Below are positions 41,851 to 53,700 of a DNA stretch of 64,000 nt, one piece after another. The stretch covers positions 10,079,001-10,143,000 of the forward strand of contig NC_092621.1 of NCBI RefSeq assembly GCF_047663525.1, read 5' to 3'. Source of the DNA: Anas platyrhynchos. Its lineage: Eukaryota > Chordata > Aves > Anseriformes > Anatidae. A program made the translations under genes and the position numbers. Below the pieces are notes generated by a model, which worked only from the letters and a program-made list of their open reading frames with translations, had not been told where the DNA came from and did not search any database. Positions within the stretch are counted from its first letter, which is position 1. The number at the start of each line of letters is the position of its first letter.

Positions 41851-42595
41851 GTAACGGCACCCCCACACCCGGCACCGTCCCACCCCGCGTCCCTCCGACA
41901 CCCCGGTGATGTCCTTCGGTGCTCGGACACCAAGTTTCTCGCTCGGGCTCGGGGACGCTTTCGGGGGGTGAGGTCCCTCGGCGTGCACCCCCACGGTGCG
42001 AGGCGTGAAGGTGACTTTATTCCGGGAGGTTTTGTGCCACCGGGAGCTGCTGGATGCCTCCTGCCCCGGTGTCGGCACCTGGGGGAAACGGGGAGGGGGA
42101 CACGCACGGGGAGACCCCCGTTGGGGTGATGCAGAGCGGTCCCCGTTACTTTTTCCGCCTCGTGGTGCATCGGTGCTGCCCTACTTTTCTCCTTCCCCGC
42201 GTGGCCCCGCCGTGACCGGCGATTCATTGCTGGGGACACCGGGCTGCTCGTCACCGCCGCTTCTGTGGGGTTGGGGGGCAGCTGTGCCGGGGGTGTTCAG
42301 GTATTTGGGGAGCGGGGAGGGTGCCCGAGCTGGCGGCAGACAGACAGAAATCCTTTAATTCGGGAGCGCGCCGCACCGCTCCGCGCGCCCACCCGGCACC
42401 TCTCCGCTCAGGAAAGCGGTGAGAAAACCCCCGAGAGGGAAATCGCTGCCTGCCAAGCGACCTCGTGGAGGGGCTCCTGCTGCAGCAAAGCCCCCAAAAG
42501 GCGGCTGGCTGGCACCCCTGTCCCCAGTTCCCCTCATTTTGGGGCTGAGGTCGGAGCCGCTTTCCCCATCCCCGCCGGGCTGCGGAGCCGGCGCG

Positions 42596-42663
42596 ATGTT
42601 TAAAATCAAGGCAGAGCCTTGGAAGGTGACCGGCTGGACTCTGAATGTCTTTGTAAAGTTTCG
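42596..42663 (+). CDS. DNAJB5: DNAJB5 alternative first coding exon c (long isoform)
   Basis: ATG at 42596 in the context gcgATGt opens MFKIKAEPWKVTGWTLN, ending in KF and donor TCG|GTAAGT (intron from 42664), phase 2. Joined to 45806 it adds [12 protein letters not shown] and then the standard start, 34 extra residues in all. A human DNAJB5 isoform of 382 residues (348 plus 34) with a start of the MFKI type is recalled from memory, which makes this exon likely to be real. Confidence 0.75.
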
Positions 42664-43862
42664 GTAAGTGGCCCTCTCCCCGTGTCCCATGTCCCGTGTG
42701 CTGGTGGCCAGGGGGACCATGAGCACCCCGCGGTGCCCGGCTCCTCGCCGTGCCGTGCCGTGCCGCCGGGCGCGGGGGGCTCGCTCCCCCACCACGGAGC
42801 AGAGGGATTATGTCAAGGGATTGCTATTCAGCCGGCTCGCCGATCCAGAGGTTGCATGGTCTGATGTCATGTGCAGGGCTGGAACAAAGGTTTCTTTTTT
42901 TTTTTTTTTTGAAATTTAAAATTATTTAATTATTATTTCTTAAGGGGAGAACCGTGCGCTCAGCAGCGCAGCCGCCAGACGCCGGTGCCCGCGTTTTGTT
43001 TTCCCAGTGCAGCCCCCTTTTTCCCTAAGCTTTTCGGGGGAAGAAATGCAGGTGCCTTACCCACCTCGAAGCCCCCCCGCCCCCCCCCCTGCTCAGCAGC
43101 TCCTCTCCCCCGCTCCCGAGAGGGTTAAATGGGAAGGCAGAGCCGGATGATTGAGCGGCTGGAGGGGGAGAAGAGAGAGAGGAGCCGTGGCGAGGCGCAG
43201 CTGATCGCGGGGAGGTGGGAGGGAGGCTGCGCGCGGGGACAGAGTCGTGTTTTACCACCGCACATGTGAGCGTCGCCTCCGGAGCGTGGCTTCACCCCAG
43301 GGGTCACCCGAACGTGGGGCGTGGGGACGGCGGCGCCAGGTGACGGGGCTGGGAGAGACGTGGGACCGTCGGATTTCAGGGCGGCGACGGGACAGGGACG
43401 CGGCGCGAGCATCCCCCGCAGGCATCCCCCGCACCCCCCTCCCACAAAGACCTCTCGAGGGTAAAGACCTCTTGGGTGGGTGTGGGGGGTGGGTGTGGGG
43501 GTGACGATTTGGGGACTTTTATAGCAATTGCAGCAGGGTTTTTTTTTGGGGGGGGGGTTCTGTTGGGAACCATATTGGGGTGAAATCCGTGGTTTGCGAC
43601 CTCCGTGCTTTGGGGTGCGACAGGGGGTTGAATTCAGCGCTGCCTTGTTTGACCTTGCTGGAGGAGGCTTTTTTTTTGGTTTTGGGATCGTGCAAAAAAA
43701 AGGGTCTGCTGTCCATCGGGAGGCCAGGTCCTGTGCTGTCCGTGCCGCGGTGCCCAGCAGGTTGCCACCTGTCAGCACTCACAGCGCCGCTGACCTTGGT
43801 TCCTTCGCCTCGCCTTGCTGTGGGAGGCTGTGGTTCGTGGCTTATTTTTACAGCACGGTGAG

Positions 43863-43894
<32 letters not shown>

Positions 43895-45805
43895 AAAAGA
43901 CATTTCGGGCCACCTCCGAAATGCCGGCTGGGGGACCTGCTGCATCCCCCCCCCCCCTCCCCCTGTCACGGGGAGCAGACGCAGACGGTGGTGGGCATCT
44001 CGTAATGGCTGTGTGGGCTCTGCGGAGACGGCTGCTCTCTGCACAGAAGCTGGAGGGCTCCTGCTGGAGGCTGTGCTGGTAGGGAAACGTGCTGGCATTT
44101 AGAAGCCGGGAGCTGGAGATGCTGTAGAGATGCTCTTTACGCCCCCAGAGGCCTTCCTGTGCCTCTAACAATAGCGCCGCAGCAGCGCTGCCTCTCGCTT
44201 CTGCCCCTGACGCCCGTGGGGGAGATGGTTTGGGCAGCGCCTGGTGTCTGGCCCCTTCCTCCAGATCTCCAAGGGAATGGCTCAGGGGGTGAGGAATAAA
44301 GGGCAAAGCCGGTGGCTGGGGGCGAGGGGTCCCTCCAAGACCTCCAGCAGGAGCATCTGGTTATGGATAGAGCACGGAGAGGGGGAGCACTGGGTATGCG
44401 AAGGGCAGGGTGTGATGCAGAAACCCATCTGCTGGAGGGGCTCAAAGAGCTGGAGCTGCCCAGGTCGGTCTGTCCAGGGCAATTCAGGGTTTTATGGGGC
44501 AAGGATGGGTCTGGGCCAGGCCCAGAAGAAAAAAAATAATAATAATAAAAAAAAAAACAGGGACAGGGCTGGAGAGGGGAGTAGGACATGAGCACAAAGA
44601 CTGTGCTGAAGGTCGGAGGGTCAGCTGGGGGCAAGGTCTGGAGAGGAGCACGGCAAGGAGCAAGCAGCAAGCTGTGCTCGGCCAGGTGGGGCAGAGCAGG
44701 TCGGGCTTGGCAGGGACAGGAGCTGAGAGTGAGAAAACCCAAGGGTGAGGATCAACGGGAAACGTGCTCTGAGGAGCGTGAGCCTCGCTCGTCTCTTGCC
44801 CCGAGCAGTTGGTCTCGTGCCTCCTCGAGCTGCTCTCCGAATTTCCATGACTCCTCGCTGGGTTTGCTGCTCCAGCAGCATGCCTGTGGAGTGAATTAAT
44901 TGCCCACCCTTTCCCTTTGGGTTTCGGCCACCGGGTTTTCGATGCCTTAGTATAGGCATGGCTCTGTCCTCAGCCTCCCACATGATGGGGAAAGTGAATG
45001 CGGGGAGCCGCTTGCCTGTGCTGACCTCACCGCGTCGTGTCAGGCTGCGATGACATTTTACCACCTCTTAATATTTCTGGCTTACTGCAACATTTAGCTG
45101 AAGACTCAAAGGGAGTGCAAATCAGGCTAGAAGGTGTTTAAAAAAAAAAAAAAAGAGAGAGAAAGAAAGAAAAACCTCCCACCACCGCAAGATGTTTCTG
45201 TCTAACGGCTTCATTCTCTCTCCACTAAATACAAATTACAGCTCTGACATGCTGGAAGCACTTATCTCCAGCTGAATGCCAATTGCTTTCAGGAACAAAA
45301 TGTTTGAAGTTCCTTTGAGGTGAGCGCGGCGGCGCAGTCCCTGCTGGCTCCCCGTCTGCGCCGCCGCCCCCCCCCCCCCAGCCCCTCCGGCCGCTCCTCT
45401 CCTTGCCCTGGGCTGGCGAAGCCCCAGGAGGCTGGGGAGAGGAGGGGCACGGGGACAGCCGAATTTAGACCGTCACGCCTCCGAGGTCGGCCTTGCCCCT
45501 ATAATAACCCAGCGCAACGCCTCGGTGCTCCCCGGCCAGGATGCCTCTCCGCACCCCGGAGCTTGGCGAGGCAAAGGCAGCGCCCGGGGACATGCGGGTC
45601 CTGCCGCGCTAGCGCGTCCCTGTGCCACTGCTCCGTGTCCTCGCGCTCGTTTTTTGGGGGAAAAAAAGTGGACTTGAGGCGGCTGTGGTGCTGCTGGCCG
45701 GTGCGATGCGGGGAGAGGCGGCTCGGCGATAAGTGTGTGCCGCTCCCGTCTCCGTCTGCCCGAGCGCCGCGCTCGCCTTGCAGCCAGCTGTCTCTCTGCT
45801 TTCAG
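42664..45805. other. DNAJB5: DNAJB5 intron before the J-domain exon
   Basis: No separate gene is supported. It contains T- and A-runs (42895-42910, 43862-43899, 44528-44557, 45140-45155). An AT-rich complex block at 45050-45320, just before the J-domain exon, could be conserved regulatory DNA. An extra upstream frame (from 45735) runs into the DNAJB5 start, but most of it precedes the splice acceptor. Confidence 0.5.
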
Positions 45806-45839
45806 GAATAAGTACTCGGCACCAGGCAGCGTCGCCGTC

Positions 45840-48800
45840 ATGGGGAAGGACTACTACAAGATTTTGGGCATCCAGTCCGGAGCCAACGAGGATGAGATCA
45901 AGAAAGCCTACCGGAAAATGGCCCTGAAGTATCACCCCGATAAGAATAAAGACCCCAACGCCGAGGAGAAGTTCAAGGAGATCGCGGAGGCTTACGATGT
46001 CCTGAGCGACCCCAAGAAGCGAGCCGTGTACGACCAGTACGGGGAGGAAGGTAAGGGGACCTGTGCTTCTGCTCCAAGGCAGGGCTGGCCGGGGCGCGGA
46101 GGCATCCTGGTGGCTGTCTGTGTGCGTCCAAGGAGGTTGATGTGGGGCTCGGGGGTGTTTTTGCACCCCCAGGGCGCACGCCTGCCTCCGAATCAAGGTT
46201 ACCGGGAGCAGAAGCGGGGAGAGCAAACACTTCACCGCCTCGCTGCCAGAAATAATGTCCCGACCCATTTCTGTGCCACTTTTGCTTCTCTTCCCAGCTG
46301 GGGAGATGGCACTTGAGAGCTCCGCAGAGCTGATGGGACTGAAAAGGAGCTCGCCAACCGGGCCGTGCCCGCGCGCTGCGGTCATCCTTTATCAGCCCTG
46401 CGCTCGGCCTAAATTTCCCAGCCCAGTAATGTCCCTTTTTCCTGGATGTCCCCCCCGCAGGATCCCCGTCAGCGTGCTGGGTTGGAAGTGCTAGTCCCAC
46501 TTTTCTCCCCGGTACAGGCTGACCTAGATGAATCAAAGCTTTTCCCAATTTAAGTAATAGGTTTTTGTTTTGAAACTAAGTGGCTGCTGTTGTCCGCCGG
46601 TTGGCATGGAGGAGGAGAGCAGCTCCGCCACACACAGCCTTATTAGTCGAATATGGAAGACTGCAACCCCATTTGCTGAGGGTGAGGAGAGCACTGAATA
46701 GCATCTGCATTAATCAGCCAGGGACTTGGGTGCTTAAAAGAGCAGCAGGTCTGCCATGGGCAGGCTGCTCGGAGGAAGATGCAGCCCCTCCTGTGCGCCC
46801 AGCAAGCGGGTCCGTCCTTTTTGGGGACACTATCAGGAGTACACAGTGGTTGGAGATCCCTTTATCAGCTCCATCCTGCTCCTGGAAGGCACGGGGAGGG
46901 CTCTCTGCTATTCAGAGGTGAACAGGTCTCAGGGGGTACAGAGTCTTGCCCCTGCCTGGTGAAATTACACCCGCTCCTGAAAGATGCTGGGGAACAAGGA
47001 ATATCAGAAACTTATAGGAAAAAAACACGAAGGAGCTCTTGGAAGACGTGGCCAGGGGTGCCAAGTGCTGTCAGCAGCCAGGCTGCTGGGTGTGAAAGCT
47101 CAGACAGACCTGGGGGAACTCCCTCATGGTTTATCTGAGCAAAACTACCCAGCTTGGGCAAAGCTTTGGGAAATCAGTGCCTGGCAGCACACGCTCTGCT
47201 CTGCCTGTAGGAGTTGCTTAACCCGTTATTTCTGTCCCGGCCACGAGGGACGCACCGAGCCGCGGTGATTTGCTGCCGTTTAAAATTAGAAGCGGCTATC
47301 TCGAGCGAGAAAACCAGCATTTCCTTGGAGGCACTGCCGAAACCGGACCCTGCCTCTGCACTGGCCTCTGGCTGGCGTCATGGGATTAAGGCAACTGCGT
47401 AAAGGTGAAACCTGCTGGCTGCAGCCTGCTGGGCTCAGGGGCTCTCCAGGGATGACGGCGGCTAAAATAAGAGTGAGTTAAAGCAGGAAGGAAAAAAATA
47501 ACTGCAGAGGAGCAGCCCCCTTCCTTGCAGCGGGACGGGGAGGCTGGGCTTGAAGTGGGCCTGTTCCTGGGGCCACAGACAGGGCCAGAGTTTGGGTTGA
47601 ATTACCCCAAAGAGGAAAAAAACAGCAGGTTCAATCCTTCTTGAGGGGCGTGGGGTTGTCTGGAGAAATGGCAGCGCTTGCTCCGTGGGGCTCAAGCACC
47701 ACTTTGATGCTTTTGGTGAGCTCTGCTGGTTGCCTCAGCCTCGGTGCTCTCCCCTCCCACTCCACGATTTTGGGAGTCTTGGGGCTTTTGGCTCCCAAGC
47801 AAGGGCAGGGCCTGGATTTCTTTGTGACTTGCGGCCACTCTCGAGTTATCCTGGAGCTCCCCAGTAGGTAGATTTTACCCTGCTGGCCCATAATCATGCA
47901 CCTGGCCTCTTCCTTCTGTGACCCATCCTTTGGCGCAGAGCATGCCCCATCCCTGGTGCCAGGGGAAGCCGCATTTGTCTGCTCAGTTTGACCCCCCCTG
48001 TATCTCCAGGGCAGTTCTGCCTGGGAGTGGCTGCTGGAAGGTGCAAGCCTCAAACTTCTCGGTCGGTTTGTGAATTGGGCTGCTAGAGCCACAGCAGGAG
48101 GATTCCTCGGGTCAACCCCTTTGGCCAAACGCGCAGCAAGCTGCTTCCCCGTGTGCTGGGGGGTGGCTGGGAGGTCTGCTGACCTCCCTGTGCTCTGCCA
48201 GCAAAATTCCTGATGGCTGCACGGTTGCTCACTGAGTCGAAAGCATTTTCTAACATGCTGGACACGATGCTCCTGGGCTGTGGCTGTCAGCGCAGTTCAC
48301 CTTGGGTGACAGGTAACTCACCCAAAACGCATTTTGTGCAGCACAACTGGGTGCCGTGGAGCCAACGTGTCGACTTGTGTCTGCACACACAGCTTGGAGA
48401 GCCAGCAGCTTTCTTCTGGCAGGGAGTGCTAACGCCTCATCTTCCCCCTTCTCTTCCAGGTCTCAAGACTGGAGGTGGCTCTTCAGGTGGCTCAGGGAAC
48501 ACTTTCCACTACACCTTCCACGGAGACCCCCACGCCACCTTCGCGTCTTTCTTCGGAGGCTCCAACCCCTTCGATATCTTCTTCGCTAGCAGCCGCTCCC
48601 GGGTGTTCAATGGCTTTGACCAGGAAGACATGGATATTGATGACGATGATGATCCTTTCAGTGCCTTCGGCCGCTTTGGCTTCAACGGCATTAACGGGGT
48701 GCACCGGCGGCACCAGGAGTCCCTGCACACGCGGAGGAAGGTCCAAGACCCACCCGTCATCCACGAGCTGAAGGTGTCCCTGGAAGAGATCTACCACGGC

Positions 48801-51800
48801 TCCACCAAGAGGATGAAGATCACCCGCAGAAGGCTCAACGCCGATGGCCGGACCATGCGGACTGAGGATAAGATCCTGAACATTGTCATCAAACGGGGCT
48901 GGAAGGAGGGAACCAAAATCACGTTCCCCAAAGAAGGGGACGCCACGCCGGACAACATCCCTGCTGACATCGTCTTCATCCTCAAGGACAAGCCTCACTC
49001 GCACTTCAAGAGGGACGGGACGAACGTGGTCTACACCGCAAACATCAGTCTTAAAGAGGTGGGTGCCAGTGGGAATGCCCTGGGTGAGAGGTGGCACGGG
49101 GTTGTGGCCAGGACAGGACCCGGTCCTCGTCCTGTGCCGAAGAGGACGGACCAGGTAGGGTGTGAGAGACACGAGCAAAGTCCTCTGCAGAGAGGAGACC
49201 AGCTCGTGCTCAAGTTTTGGAGCTCAGCCTCCATGCTGCAGGTAGGACATGGGTATTGCAGTCCTGACTGAGCGTGCCGGGCTGCCTGAGTGAATACAGG
49301 TGGTATTTACCCATTTTCTCCCTTCCCCATATGTCTTGCCCTTCTATTTTAGCGTAGGGTATTCACATGTGGAGGAAAGCCCGGGTGCTTTGTAGGAGCA
49401 AAGGAAACCCCAAGTTTGCTGACACCGGTCTGGTCCCTGCTTGTTCATGTTTCTGTCCTGCACGGTGCCAGGCACCACCCCACATGAGAGCAGGGTCACA
49501 CAGAGAAAAGCAACACCTTGACCTTGCTGAGCGCTGCTTTAGCCCCGAACAGCTGCTTGCTTTGCTTCTGGCTCCCCTGGACAAAGGGCGAAATCTCAAC
49601 AAAAAGGCTGTGAGCAAAACCCAGCGCATCCAGGCTGTCAGTCCTGGAGGTCACAGTGAGACACCAGAGCAGCAAACCGTGTGAAGGTGGGAGAGGAAGG
49701 GGAGCTTACCCCAGAACAAGATGTGCCGTTTGCTGCTGCTGCTGCTGCCTAACTACCTTTTAATAAATCCCAGCTGGCAGCTGCATTTAACATTGACGTT
49801 TTTGGCAGCTGCCATTTGCTGTTCCTTTCAGACTGTAGACGCTGTCTGTCTTCTTAATGAGCTGATTTTTTTTTTTTCTTTTTTTTGAAGACAGATTTAT
49901 GTTCTCAAATGCATTTAATAGAAATAAGCTCAATGGGCCAGACCTGAGGTAGGGAAACGTGAGCTCCTGAGTGTGCCAGCAAGTCAGAAGAGCTTTGCAA
50001 CAGCTCCGCATCCCTGCTGGGGCTGTGACCAGCTACAGTGGGGGCAAGGGCAACCCTGAGGGGCAGGCAGAGCTGGGCACTCCTGAAACAAAATCATCTC
50101 TAATTAACCTGTGGGCTTGGGAGCTGAATTTCCTTTTGTGTTGCAGAGGGGATTGGAGTATGGAGGTTTATTCCTGCTGGCCCCTCCAGAAATACTTGGG
50201 AGAGACTGCATTATTTATGGAGTCCTGCATGCCATATCTCGGATGTTTCCTTCTGTGCATTCCCCTATCTCTTAAAATTACCCCCCCGGGATGGCTGTCC
50301 TGATGTCTGGCCCACGTTGGGTCCAGGTTGATGCTGCCCCGTGAGCAGCAAGCAGAGCAGCGCGCCCGGCCCCGTGCAGCGGTGCTGTGCCAGGGGAGGT
50401 GCTGGCTGCCTCCTGCCCCTGTGATCTCCATCCAGCTGCCCGTAAACAGGGCATTTGCTTCACATCACAGCAGTCACGAAGAGAGACCGGTGGAAACTGC
50501 TGGTCCAGGCAAATTCCTCTGCTCTTTGAGCCGGGCTGCCTGCTCTCTGCGCTCCCTCGCCGCAGACCGAACGTGCTGGGGATGCTCGGAGAGATGCTGG
50601 CCTGGCTGCCAGCCCCAGCCTCCCGCTTGCCAGGGCAGCTTTGCTGCTTTTATCTGACATGAGAAGAAGTAGCTGAAGTACTCTGAAGCAGGAGCAGATG
50701 CCAGGAGCTCCCCGACACCATATGCCACCATCTCGGTGCGTGGCGGAGTGAATCACAGCACAACCTCTTCATTACCTAAGCCTACAGCCTCCGAGTAGCC
50801 TCGAGTGCTTTCCTTGCACTGTTCATCCTTGAGAGTCTGCCTCTTTTAGCTTGAGCCTTGGTCTCCTTAGCTGCACAGCAGGGTGCCAGCAGGCCCTTGG
50901 AGCTGTGATCCCACTCGTGGTCATGCTGGAGACCCCTGGCCAGCATCTTACAGCCAAGGGGAGAAAGGCTTCCAGCCATGGCCCTGCATTTGGGGCACTG
51001 GGGTAGGATGGGGTGGCAGGAGGGCTTGGAAACTCCAGCATCTGCTTCCTTATGGCCCCTTCTTGAACCTGAACCTGCTCTTCCATCGGAACCAGTAGCA
51101 CCCAGCACCCACAGACCTTTACCCATATTGTCTCTGGTGGTGATGGGCGATGCCACCTTGGTGGCTGGGCTGCCACTTCCCATCCCCACATCCCAGCACC
51201 TCTGGTGCTCGCGTCCTCGTCCCGCATCCCTCATCTGGGACGGCTTCTGCCGCCCCAGGAGGTGCGAGAGGGCTTCCCCAAGAGACTCGTGGGCTGCAGG
51301 GACGTGTCCGTGCCTAAAATTACAGGCGCGCACCGCAGTGGGAGGCCGAGGGAGGGCGGAGTGACACTGCTACGGCAGCTGCGCTCCTGGAAGGCAGATC
51401 TGAGGCAGCACCCGCGGGTTTCACCGCGATGGAAGCGGCGCCTCGCCTCGCGGCATCCTTCACCTGGCGTCACCTTCCTCGAAGCACCCAGGCGGCAGCA
51501 TCCGACGGCCCCCCCGCTGCTGCCCGCAGAGCGGGACCCGCCGCTGACCCAGATAAAGCTCGGTGCTTGCGGCTCAGCCATCAAACCCACGCTGGTTTCC
51601 TACCAAAAAAAAAACGAACCTCTCTGCAGGATGCAGGGCAGCTCCGGGGCTGCGCTCGCCGCGCGTCGCCCTGCTATAGGCGCTCGCTTGCGGGTACTGG
51701 TGTTGCTTCAGCTTCCAGCTTCTCAAATGCCAACCGAGCTGGGCGAGAAGGATCGAAAACAGGAACAGACGGCGAAGGAGAGATCGCCTCTAATTCCTGC

Positions 51801-53700
51801 GTCTTGGCTCCGGGAAGGAGACACTGAGATCCTGTCTGTGCGCTCACCGCCTGCCTCTGCTCGCGTCCCTCGGCTTCTGCGGGGCAAGCACGGCGCTGAG
51901 GAGCAGCGCCCACGCCGCGAGCCTGGCAGGGGGCTCTCTGCTTGGTGTTCCTGTCCCTTGGGCTGGGTGTAAGCATCCCAGCCACGCTTCTGCTGCCCTA
52001 CTTTGGTCTCAGAAGCTCGTTCTGGAAGCTGAAGTATTCGCCTGGCTTCCCTCTGGCCACGTTGTGGCCATGCACCCCCTGCTCGCACAGAGCCGGCTTT
52101 GAACCTCCTCCTACAGCCCGAAAAATCCCGTCTGGGAGGAGACCCAGCACAGATGGGTTGTGCAAAGAGGCAGCAGGCTCCATCTTTCCTCTTCTCAGCT
52201 CACCTGAGCCCTAGAGCCAAGCCCAGCAGGGGTGGCTCTGTGCTGGCTTTGGTGCAAAGCCCTGGCACCGCAGCAGAAGCAGCAGCCTTCAGCCTCAAGC
52301 CAGGGGTCAGCGGGGAAGAAGGGCTGTGACTGCTGCTGCTCCCTTTTTCTTTGTCCCTGTTGCTTTTCCTGGGAAGGAGGCTGCAGAACATCCTCCCCTA
52401 CTCCCCTTGCAGGGTGTCTTTTGGGGACAGGAGGGCACCGGGACCCCCAAACCCCATCCCGAGGGGACGAGTGCTTTGCATGCAGGACAGGACCAGCCCC
52501 ATCAAATCCTCCCCTTCCAGAAGTATCGCTCCGCAGTCCTCCGTCAGCAGCAGCCTCTCTCCTTGCTGAAAGCCCGGAGACGCTGCTGCCCACGTGTACG
52601 GCAGAGCTGTCTGAGTTATTTAAGGACACCAGGATTTTCTTGCTGCATTCCCGCATCACGTGGCTCGCTAACGCAGGGCGGCTTGCGGCTGCTGCCGGCT
52701 TCTGCAGGAAGGCAGCACCCAGCCCCGGGATGGGGATGGGAATAGGGATGGGGATGGGGATGAAGAGGGCAGCCTGGAAAATCAGCTCCTGGCTTTGCAG
52801 TGAGGGGACGTGGCTACTTTGCAAGGGGGGGGGGGGACGTGGCCACATGGAGGTCCCTGCAGCAGGGATGCAGGGCATGCCTGGGCCATTCTCCCCAAGC
52901 CTGCAGTTTCGGGGAACCGTCTCGTTCTTGCTTCTTCCTTCTTGGGCCACCAAGGTATAAAAATAGCTGCAGGGCAGTGGCGCAGTGCAGTAACCTAACC
53001 CTTTGCCTGAGCAGGGGCTGGTGGCAGGGAGCAGCCCTGCAGGGCCCCCAGCTTCCAGGAAAGCGCGGTGCCGTGCCCCGTGCCGGCGTAACCTTCGGGA
53101 GGCTTTGGCTGGGGTGGGGGGCACAGGCTGTGCTATAGATAACCCCCGGGCTCCGAAGGGTGACAGCTGATGAACCGCAGAGGCATCCGATGAGCTCAGC
53201 TGGGCTTTCGGCTTCCCCCCCCACACACCCTGCTGGGATCCCAGATTGGGTAGCGAAAGGGCTAAATTTGGGCTGCCCTGTTGCTGCGAGCCGCGGGGCG
53301 CTTGCTGGGAGGAGCAGGGGATGGGGAGCGGGGATCCTGCCACCCGTGGGGCTTCTGTCCCACAGTGCTGGGGACGGGGAGCGGGGCTGGGGTCTCTTTG
53401 GGTGCACCCCTGGGTGCCATGGGGCTGGCAGCCCGGCTGACGGCGTCTCCCCGCTTTTCCCCACAGGCCCTGTGCGGCTGCACCGTGAACATTCCCACCA
53501 TCGACGGGAGGGTGATCCCGCTGCCCTGCAACGACATCATCAAGCCGGGCACAGTGAAGAGACTGCGCGGGGAAGGGCTGCCCTTCCCCAAGGCCCCCAA
53601 CCAGCGAGGAGACTTGATCGTGGAGTTCAAAATCCGCTTCCCAGACAGAATAGCTCCCCAGACGAGACAGATCCTCAAGCAGCACCTCCCGTGCTCCTAG
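45840..53700 (+). CDS. DNAJB5: DnaJ homolog subfamily B member 5 (Hsp40/Hsc40 co-chaperone)
   Basis: Coding exons 45840-46050 (part of exon 45806-46050), 48460-49058 and 53467-53700 join in frame to 347 residues plus stop; I recall 348 for human. The J domain covers residues 1-70 with the HPD motif at 32-34, which stimulates the ATPase of HSP70. A Gly/Phe-rich linker carries [19 protein letters not shown] and an acidic MDIDDDDDP. Two C-terminal substrate-binding beta domains follow ([37 protein letters not shown]), then a dimerisation tail ending KQHLPCS. It has no zinc finger, so it is a type II (class B) Hsp40 acting in cytosol and nucleus. The ATG at 45840 is chosen because it begins the J domain; two upstream exons can extend it in frame. 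All introns are GT-AG. Intron 3 (4.4 kb) carries a long antisense open frame. Confidence 0.97.
52726..52761. repeat. GGGATG hexamer repeat in DNAJB5 intron 3
   Basis: Six tandem GGGATG-like units with one variant. The runs of three or four G on one strand could fold as a G-quadruplex in the pre-mRNA. Confidence 0.8.

Noticed and set aside
45735-45839. Upstream in-frame extension of DNAJB5 within the unspliced frame ([12 protein letters not shown]...)
   Set aside because: The first 71 bases precede a clear splice acceptor (AG at 45804-45805), so this part is intronic in the proposed transcripts. Only the [11 protein letters not shown] portion is likely to be translated, and only in the long isoforms.
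51310-51360. Stretch resembling primate Alu ('attacaggcgcgcacc', then 'gtgggaggccgagg')
   Set aside because: The match is short, out of the usual Alu spacing, and lies in otherwise avian sequence without an Alu body. Treated as coincidence rather than contamination.
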